The translations under genes were made by a program, and so were the position numbers. From NCBI GenBank assembly GCA_023438065.1, contig JAEXRH010000015.1, positions 62,001-126,000 on the forward strand: DNA of 64,000 bases, in the 5' to 3' direction. Shown in pieces: positions 58,071 to 64,000 of the stretch (position 1 is its first letter; each line of letters begins with the position of its first letter). This DNA comes from Spirochaetota bacterium (GTDB lineage: Bacteria; Spirochaetota; Spirochaetia; Treponematales; Treponemataceae). The notes beneath the pieces were generated by a model. That model saw nothing but the letters and a program-made list of their open reading frames with translations, did no database searches and had not been told where the DNA came from.

Positions 58071-58488
58071 GCCGATTCTCGCCGACGCGTCCGCCCTCTC
58101 GGCCCTCTTCGACGCCGACGCCGATACGCACGAAGCCACGGTGGAAATCCTCCGCGCGCGCCCGTGCCGGCTCGTCGCGCCGCCTTCGTCCATCGCGAGG
58201 ACGCTCGACGCGCTCGCGTTCTCCCGCGAGGCTCAGGAGGATTTCCTCTCCTGGGCGCGCGCTGGCGGCGTCTCGATCGAGCCCGTTTCGGTCGAGGAGC
58301 TTCTTTCGCCCGGGGGAACGCGCTCGAAATCGCGCGCGGATCGCTCGGCGGAAAGCCTCGAGCTCGAGGTCATCGCCGCGCGGACGGGAATCAAGGCGAT
58401 GCTGACCGTCGGCCGGGGACCGAACGGCGCGGGGGAAATAGCGCTTGCGCGGGTATCGCCCGCGCTTTTCAGGGAGAAACCGCAATGA
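58063..58488 (+). CDS. PIN-like toxin, possibly degenerate
   Basis: The 141-residue protein follows the antitoxin with an 8-base overlap. Its start (LADASALSALFDADADTHEAT) matches the first strand and acidic residue of PIN-domain ribonucleases, and length and gene order fit VapC. The later acidic residues of a PIN active site are not clear, so the nuclease may be weak or inactive, or this may be a distant relative. Its stop overlaps the start of the next hydrolase gene (ATGA), an unusual continuation for a toxin-antitoxin operon. Confidence 0.6.
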   Translation: MLEPILADASALSALFDADADTHEATVEILRARPCRLVAPPSSIARTLDALAFSREAQEDFLSWARAGGVSIEPVSVEELLSPGGTRSKSRADRSAESLELEVIAARTGIKAMLTVGRGPNGAGEIALARVSPALFREKPQ

Positions 58489-59585
58489 GAACGAGAGACA
58501 GGCTCGCGGCTGCGTCGGTCGCGATCGGGCTATCCGCGCTCGCGGGTCTTTTCGCCAAGGATACCGCCCCTCGGCGGAAGGTTCAGGATCCGGTCAGACC
58601 CTTTCCCTACGAGGAGAGGGAAATTCGCTTCAGAAACGCGAATGACGGCACCGTGCTCCGCGGCACGCTCACCGTTCCGCGCGGCGCGGGACCCTTCCCC
58701 GCCGCGATTCTCGTAAGCGGCTCGGGACCGCAGGACCGCGACGAGGAGATGCTCGGGCACCGACCCTTCCTCGTCGTCGCGGACTTTCTCACGCGGCGCG
58801 GATATGCCGTCCTTCGCTACGACGATCGACATTTCGGGATGCCGGCCGAGAAAGGCTGGCGATACACGACGGCGGACTTCGCGCTCGACGCGAAAGCGGC
58901 CCTCGAGACCGCGCTCGCGGAACCCGGGATAGACCGGTCATTCGTCGGGTTTATCGGGCACAGCGAGGGCGGCGTCGTGGCGCCGATGGTCGCGAGCGGG
59001 GACGCGCGGGTCGCGTTCATCGTTTCGCTCGCGGGAATGGGCTTGAGCGGTCTCGAGACGGGGAAACGGCAGTGGGTTTCCATGGCCGCGGACTCGCGGG
59101 CGGCCAGCTACTCGACCGCGGCCTTCGATCTCATCGTCGCCGAGCCGGATAAAAAGACCCGGGAAAAGAAGCTTCGCGCGCTTCATCGGTCGGTTTACGG
59201 GAACGACGCGAAAGCTCGCGCCGAGTTCAGGCAAACCCTCCCGCTCGTCTCCTCGGAATGGAACCGCTTCATGCTCGCGCACGATCCCGCCTCCTCCTGG
59301 AAAAAGGTATCGTGCCCGGTGCTATCGCTCAACGGCTCGTACGACATCCAGGTCCCGGCAGCCGAGAATCAGGGAGCGATCGCGGCCGCGCTGCGCGAGG
59401 CGAATAACGGCGACGTTACCGTTACCGTAGTGCCCGGCGCGAATCACCTTTTCCAGACGGTATCCGACGGAAACGCGAAACCCTACGCGGAGTTGATCGC
59501 GGAATACGCCTCGTGCGAGGAAACCTTCGCGCCGGCGGTCCTCGAGACGATCGCGGGTTGGCTCGACGCGCGGCGCCCGCGCTAA
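58485..59585 (+). CDS. Secreted alpha/beta hydrolase
   Basis: The 366-residue protein has a likely signal peptide (residues 1-25) and an alpha/beta hydrolase domain of the type found in periplasmic or extracytoplasmic esterases. The nucleophile is in GHSEGG near residue 165, the acid in GSYDIQVP and the histidine in GANHLFQ, so the triad is complete. The ATG overlaps the PIN-like gene stop by four bases, so it is translated with the toxin-antitoxin pair. Substrate unknown. Confidence 0.82.
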   Translation: MRTRDRLAAASVAIGLSALAGLFAKDTAPRRKVQDPVRPFPYEEREIRFRNANDGTVLRGTLTVPRGAGPFPAAILVSGSGPQDRDEEMLGHRPFLVVADFLTRRGYAVLRYDDRHFGMPAEKGWRYTTADFALDAKAALETALAEPGIDRSFVGFIGHSEGGVVAPMVASGDARVAFIVSLAGMGLSGLETGKRQWVSMAADSRAASYSTAAFDLIVAEPDKKTREKKLRALHRSVYGNDAKARAEFRQTLPLVSSEWNRFMLAHDPASSWKKVSCPVLSLNGSYDIQVPAAENQGAIAAALREANNGDVTVTVVPGANHLFQTVSDGNAKPYAELIAEYASCEETFAPAVLETIAGWLDARRPR

Positions 59586-59704
59586 CGCGCAACCGTCACG
59601 AGAGAGACTCGATACCCGGCGAATCGGGGCAAGACTTCGGCCCGTCGGTGTCGGATCACGGCGCGCGGAACTCCGTTCGCCGCGAGTACCAGGAACCGAG
59701 AGCC
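59586..59704. other. Gap between convergent genes
   Basis: This 119-bp stretch lies between the hydrolase and pyrC, which point toward each other. I see no hairpin with a T-run and no gene. Confidence 0.5.
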
Positions 59705-61171
59705 TTACTCCCCGCGCGCGTAGACGAGCGCGCCGCGCTTGAAGGTCGCGAGCACGACGCCCGTAAGAAGTTTCCCGGCTAGCGGGGTGTTCTTCCCGCG
59801 CGAATGCCAGTCGGGCGATTCGGGGTCGACGGTGAAAATGGCGTCCGGGTCGACGAGGACGAGATCGGCCTCGTACCCGACGCGGAGAAGGCCGCGCTCG
59901 AGGCCGAGTATCGCCGCGGGATTCGCCGCCATGAGCTCGGAGAGTTTCCGCAGGCTCACGCGTCCGGTCTTCGCGAGCGCGGTATTCACCGTCGCGAAGG
60001 AGACCTCGATCCCGGAAAAGCCGGGAGCGCCCGCGGCCTTGTCCTCGGCCGTGTGCGGGGCGTGATCGGTCGCGATCGCGTCGACGGTTCCGTCGAGGAT
60101 GCCGACGATCAGGGCCTCGCGGTCGCGTTCGCTCCGCAAGGGCGGGTTCACGATCTCCGGGATTTCGTCGGTAAGCGCGAGGTGGTGCGGCGTGACCTCG
60201 CAGGTCACCGCGAAGGCGCGCCGGGCATCACCGTTCGCGAAAGGCTCGCCGTCGGGGGCGAGTCGGGCAGCTTCCTTCGCGCGGCGAACCGCGGCGACCG
60301 CGCCTTCGGTGCTCGCGTGCGCGATATGGACATGGCAGCCCGCCCCGCGCGCGAGAAGGAGGTTCCGTTCGGTCATCGCGTCCTCGGCGAGGGAGAGAAG
60401 CCGGTTCGCGTCCGCGATGTTCCGCGCGACGACCGCGCGCGGCGCCGCTCCCGGCGCGGCGAGGCGGCCGGGCGGCAAGCCCTCGCTTTTCGCGGCCTCG
60501 AGCGCGGCGAGCCTGCAGGGCCGCGCGGCAAGGGCGAGCTCGGGATCCTCGCAGTGGCAGGAGACGATGACGCCGCGAGCTCCGCACGCTTCCATCGCGC
60601 GGAGCATCACCGCGGCCGAGGCGACCTCGCGGCCGTCCTCCGTCGCGACGGGAACGAACGCGCGGTCGAGCGACGCGAGCGCCGAGACGTCCGCGCCGTC
60701 GAAGCCTCTCGTGAGGCTCACCGCCTGGAAGGCGTCGATGAGTCCCGCTTCCCTTACCCGCGCGACGACGTCGCGCGCGGCTTCTTCGGTAGAGATTACG
60801 GGGTCGGTGTTCGCCATGAGCACGACCGTGCCGTACCCGCCCGAGCACGCGGCGCGCGAGCCCGAGACGAGGTCTTCCTTCCGGGTAAAGCCGGGATCGC
60901 GAAAATGCGCGTGAAGGTCGACGAACGAGGGCATGAGGACCGCCCCCCGCGCGTCGACGGCCTCGACCCCGGGATCGGCGTGAAGCCTGTCGAGCTCGCT
61001 TCCGTATCCCGCGCTCGGGAGATTTCCGGCGAACACGCGCTCTATCCTGCCGTCGCGGACGAGGATCGCGCCGGGAGAGTCAAGGTCGCGGTCGACGAGC
61101 CGCGCGTTGTGGACGAGGAGCGTCTTCCGCGCGCCTGCGGCCCCGGGGGCGATCGGGTAGAACGCGCTCAC
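59705..61171 (-). CDS. pyrC: Dihydroorotase, class I
   Basis: PyrC closes carbamoyl aspartate to dihydroorotate. The 488-residue amidohydrolase has the metal motif DLHAHFRDPG near residue 87, TCEVTPHHL and ATDHAPH, which is the class I pattern often found next to PyrB. It is about 60 residues longer than typical, with an extended N-terminus. The GTG start overlaps the pyrI stop (GTGA). Confidence 0.93.
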   Translation of the reverse strand: MSAFYPIAPGAAGARKTLLVHNARLVDRDLDSPGAILVRDGRIERVFAGNLPSAGYGSELDRLHADPGVEAVDARGAVLMPSFVDLHAHFRDPGFTRKEDLVSGSRAACSGGYGTVVLMANTDPVISTEEAARDVVARVREAGLIDAFQAVSLTRGFDGADVSALASLDRAFVPVATEDGREVASAAVMLRAMEACGARGVIVSCHCEDPELALAARPCRLAALEAAKSEGLPPGRLAAPGAAPRAVVARNIADANRLLSLAEDAMTERNLLLARGAGCHVHIAHASTEGAVAAVRRAKEAARLAPDGEPFANGDARRAFAVTCEVTPHHLALTDEIPEIVNPPLRSERDREALIVGILDGTVDAIATDHAPHTAEDKAAGAPGFSGIEVSFATVNTALAKTGRVSLRKLSELMAANPAAILGLERGLLRVGYEADLVLVDPDAIFTVDPESPDWHSRGKNTPLAGKLLTGVVLATFKRGALVYARGE

Positions 61172-61605
61172 AGGAACTCGCCGATCCCCGCGCGATAGAG
61201 CTCGTCGCAGTACGCGCACGCGTATTCCGCGCGCTTGCGGTCGACGATATGGAAGACGTGCGGGATACCCGCCTCGGAGCTCGTGATGCACCGGGGATTC
61301 CGGCACTTGATCACGTTCTCCACCTTTTCGGGGAGGGTGAGGGTGATCTTCCGCGTGACGTGCTCGTCCTCGACAACGTTCACCGTGATGTTCGGGTCGA
61401 TGAAGCCGAGCACCGAGTAGTCTATGTCGATGAGATTATCGATCTTGATGATGTCCTTCGTCCCCATATGGTCGGACGTGACGTTCATGATGAGGGCGAC
61501 CGAGAAGGGAACCCGGTCGAGCTTGAGCCAGTTGAAGATGCGGAGTCCCGTCCCCGCGCGGATATGGTCGATGACGAGCCCGTTCTTGATCTTCTGCACG
61601 TTCAT
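61168..61605 (-). CDS. pyrI: Aspartate carbamoyltransferase regulatory subunit
   Basis: PyrI binds nucleotides and zinc and controls PyrB. The 145-residue protein has the effector-binding N-terminal half and the zinc ribbon CRNPRC...CAYC in the C-terminal third. The ATG overlaps the pyrB stop by four bases. Its presence implies the E. coli-like allosteric holoenzyme. Confidence 0.94.
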   Translation of the reverse strand: MNVQKIKNGLVIDHIRAGTGLRIFNWLKLDRVPFSVALIMNVTSDHMGTKDIIKIDNLIDIDYSVLGFIDPNITVNVVEDEHVTRKITLTLPEKVENVIKCRNPRCITSSEAGIPHVFHIVDRKRAEYACAYCDELYRAGIGEFL

Positions 61606-62660
61606 TTCTTCTTCCCTCCCCGGAGCGCCTGCGCGATTCCGCCGAGCGCGCCTTTCGCCTTGTTCCCCTCGGGGATGGCCGTGCCCTTCGCGGCCGCGAC
61701 GTCGTCCTGCGCGCCGGAGGCGCGGGTTACCGGCGCGTCGACCGCGCCGAGCAGCGCCGCGATGAGCGCCATGCGGGCGTACATGCCGTACTTGACCTGC
61801 TTGAAGTACGCGGCGCGCGGGTCGGAGTCGACCTCGGTCGCGATCTCGTTGACGCGCGGGAGCGGGTGGAGCACGGTGAGGTCCTCGCGCGCGAGGCGCA
61901 TCTTCGCGGCGTCGAGGATGTAGCTGTCCTTGAGCCTCACGTAGTCCTGCTCGTTGAAGAAGCGCTCCTTCTGGACGCGCGTCATATAGAGGACGTCGAG
62001 GTCGCCTATCGCCTCCTCGAGCCTCCTCACCTGGGTGAAGTGGACGCCCGCGGGCTTGAAGACGCGGCTCACGATGTAGTCCGGGATCTCGAGCTCGGGC
62101 GGGCTGATGAGCACGAAGCGGTTATGGGGATAGCGCGACATCGCCTTCGCGAGGGAGTGGACGGTACGGCCGAACTTGAGGTCGCCGCAGAGCCCGATCG
62201 TGAGCCCGTGGGTCTTTCCCTTTATGGAGCGGATCGTCAGGAGGTCGGTGAGAGTCTGGGTCGGGTGATGATGGCCGCCGTCGCCCGCGTTGATGACGGG
62301 AACGTCGCTCACCTGGCTCGCGAGAAGGGCCGCGCCCTCCTTCGGGTTCCGCATCGCGATGACGTCCGCGTAGCAGGAAACCGTCCTTATCGTGTCCGTG
62401 AGGCTTTCGCCCTTCGTCGTCGAGCTCGCCCCGGGATCGGCGAAACCGAGGGTCGAGCCGCCGAGCCGCTGCATCGCGGCCTCGAACGAGAGCCGGGTCC
62501 TCGTGCTCGGCTCAAAAAAAAGTGTGGCGAGGACCTTGCCCCGACACACTTCCGAATATTTCGCTGGATTCGCGACGATGTCCTCCGCGAGGCCGAAGAG
62601 CCCTTCAAGCTCCTCGACCGTGAGGCTTCCCGGTTCAATGACGTGACGACCCTTCAGCAT
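61602..62660 (-). CDS. pyrB: Aspartate carbamoyltransferase catalytic subunit
   Basis: PyrB makes carbamoyl aspartate, the first committed step. The 352-residue protein has [16 protein letters not shown] and HPLPR, which are all catalytic blocks. It carries a C-terminal tail of about 45 residues rich in Ala, Gly and Lys that E. coli PyrB lacks. The ATG at 62660 is chosen because AAGGAG lies 7 bases upstream; an in-frame GTG five codons earlier overlaps that site. Confidence 0.93.
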   Translation of the reverse strand: MLKGRHVIEPGSLTVEELEGLFGLAEDIVANPAKYSEVCRGKVLATLFFEPSTRTRLSFEAAMQRLGGSTLGFADPGASSTTKGESLTDTIRTVSCYADVIAMRNPKEGAALLASQVSDVPVINAGDGGHHHPTQTLTDLLTIRSIKGKTHGLTIGLCGDLKFGRTVHSLAKAMSRYPHNRFVLISPPELEIPDYIVSRVFKPAGVHFTQVRRLEEAIGDLDVLYMTRVQKERFFNEQDYVRLKDSYILDAAKMRLAREDLTVLHPLPRVNEIATEVDSDPRAAYFKQVKYGMYARMALIAALLGAVDAPVTRASGAQDDVAAAKGTAIPEGNKAKGALGGIAQALRGGKKK

Positions 62661-62671
62661 TGCGCGCTCCT

Positions 62672-64000
62672 TCACATTTTTTTCGAAACCGCGGCTCCCG
62701 GGAGCCCGATGTCCCGGCGATAGAACATTCCGTCAAAGGAAACCGACCCGAGCGCCTCGTACGCGCGCGATCTCGCCTCGTCGACCGTCTGCCCGAACGC
62801 CGAGGACGCGAGCACGCGCCCGCCCGAGGTCACGAGCGAGCCCCGCTCGTCGGCCTGCGCGCCCGCGACGAAAACCTTCGCGCCCGCGCGGGCGACCGCT
62901 TCCTCGTCGATCGTGAGGGGAAGCCCCTTGGGATAGCTTCCCGGATAGCCGCGCGAGACCGCGACCGGGGCGCACTGGTAGCCCTTCTTCCAGGCGAACG
63001 GGAAGGAGTCGAGCGTCCCGTCGACGATCGCGCCGCACATGCGCGCGAAGTCGAAATCCATGAGCGGGAGCACTGCCTGGGTCTCGGGATCGCCGAGACG
63101 CACGTTGTATTCAAGAAGCTTCGGTCCCTTCGCCGTCACCATGACGCCGAAGAAGATGAAGCCGCGATAATCGAATTTCTCCGCGACGAGTCCCTTGAGG
63201 GTCGGCTCGAGGATATCGGCCCGGAAGCGCGCGAGGACGGCCTCGTCGACGCCGTCGGCCGGGGCGATCGCGCCCATGCCGCCCGTGTTCGGTCCCTCGG
63301 CCCCGTCGTTGAGCCGTTTGTGGTCGCGCGCGGAGACGAAGGGAACGATGGTCGCCTTGCCCTTCGCCGCGAGCTCGGGGGTCACGCTCACCGCGGCGAG
63401 GATCGAGACCTCCTCGCCCTCGAGATACTCCTCGATGACTACCTTGTGCCCGGCGCCGCCGAGGCTGTTGTCCACCATGAAGTCCCGGATCGCCCGGACC
63501 GCGGTCTCCGCGTCGGGGGCGACGACCACTCCCTTCCCCGCCGCGAGCCCGTCGGCTTTCACGACGACGGGTCCGTTTATCTCACGCGCGCGCGCGATCG
63601 CCTGGTTCGCGTCGGTATAGGTATCGCTCGCCGCGCACGCGACGCCGTATTTTTGCATGAACCGTTTCGCCGTGTCCTTGCTCGCCTCGAGCTCGGCTCC
63701 CGCCATCCGCGGGCCCACGACGCGAAGACCCGAGTCGGCGAGCCTGTCCGCGATGCCGGCGGCGAGGGGATCCTCGGGACCGACTACGACGAAAGAGCCG
63801 GCGGGAGCGCCTTCAAGCTCGCGGACGCACGCCTCGACGACCGAGGCGGTCTCCGACACCGGGATCGGGACGTTCCGGCATTTCCGCTCCGACGCGGTCC
63901 CCCCGTTTCCGGGGATGCAAAGGACTTCTTCAATGAGGGACGAGCGGGCGAGAGACCAGGCGATCGCGTGTTCGCGCCCGCCCGAGCCGATGACGATGGT
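62672..64000 (-). CDS. purD: Phosphoribosylamine-glycine ligase, 5' end outside window
   Basis: PurD joins glycine to phosphoribosylamine in purine synthesis. The coding sequence runs to the right edge without a start. Its first visible residues ([18 protein letters not shown]) are the usual PurD N-terminus, so only a few codons are missing. The ATP-grasp region is intact ([16 protein letters not shown] and [12 protein letters not shown]). A GTG in frame at 63859 is internal. It lies 11 bp upstream of pyrB and is probably co-transcribed with pyrBIC. Confidence 0.93.
   Translation of the reverse strand, partial: TIVIGSGGREHAIAWSLARSSLIEEVLCIPGNGGTASERKCRNVPIPVSETASVVEACVRELEGAPAGSFVVVGPEDPLAAGIADRLADSGLRVVGPRMAGAELEASKDTAKRFMQKYGVACAASDTYTDANQAIARAREINGPVVVKADGLAAGKGVVVAPDAETAVRAIRDFMVDNSLGGAGHKVVIEEYLEGEEVSILAAVSVTPELAAKGKATIVPFVSARDHKRLNDGAEGPNTGGMGAIAPADGVDEAVLARFRADILEPTLKGLVAEKFDYRGFIFFGVMVTAKGPKLLEYNVRLGDPETQAVLPLMDFDFARMCGAIVDGTLDSFPFAWKKGYQCAPVAVSRGYPGSYPKGLPLTIDEEAVARAGAKVFVAGAQADERGSLVTSGGRVLASSAFGQTVDEARSRAYEALGSVSFDGMFYRRDIGLPGAAVSKKM

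Overview
The window is 64 kb of GC-rich, densely coding bacterial DNA with about 52 protein genes and no rRNA, tRNA or CRISPR array that I could recognise. The content suggests a diderm, probably a spirochaete. The hints are several lipoproteins with relaxed lipoboxes, a FabV/TER-type enoyl reductase of the kind known from Treponema, c-di-GMP signalling proteins and XRE-cupin plus acyl-CoA ligase pairing. This placement is an inference; no phylogenetic marker is present.

Layout. (1) 0.4-12.3 kb: one giant secreted, repeat-rich surface protein (3959 aa), preceded by three copies of a 20-bp palindrome spaced exactly 35 bp apart. (2) 12.3-24.7 kb: lipoproteins, a PilZ protein coupled to an RlmM-like rRNA methyltransferase whose coding sequence carries two more copies of the palindrome, a TetR/ferredoxin-nitroreductase pair sharing an operator, pyrE, an MFS-HEAT fusion, a C-type-lectin lipoprotein, an esterase and a U32 peptidase. 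(3) 24.7-36.5 kb, minus strand: phoU and pstB without pstSCA, then a nine-gene fatty acid operon (fabD-fabG-fabF-fabZ-fabV-accB-accC-accD-accA) with a TetR regulator and an RlmL-like methyltransferase upstream. (4) 36.7-44.9 kb: GAF/PAS/GGDEF diguanylate cyclase, AraC regulators (one frameshifted at a G9 tract), amidohydrolase, DUF4382 lipoprotein with a structured leader, and a class III cyclase divergent from an HD-domain protein. (5) 45-54.8 kb: acyl-CoA ligase with XRE-cupin regulator, thioesterase, GT1 glycosyltransferase, SUMF1 lipoprotein, DUF362 ferredoxin, TPR membrane protein, deaminase plus ThyX-like pair, and a sigma factor with two companions. (6) 54.8-64 kb: pyrF-pyrK-pyrD and purD-pyrB-pyrI-pyrC on the minus strand, separated by a plus-strand RHH/PIN-like toxin-antitoxin module coupled to a hydrolase.

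Together with pyrE, the pyr genes give the UMP pathway from carbamoyl phosphate onward; carAB is not in the window. The acc/fab operon makes malonyl-ACP and runs most of the elongation cycle, but acpP and fabH are absent.

Two genome-wide habits stand out. Many genes have a good -10 box only 6-7 bp before the ATG and no Shine-Dalgarno, which implies leaderless mRNAs. Many gene ends carry strong hairpins without a U-tract.
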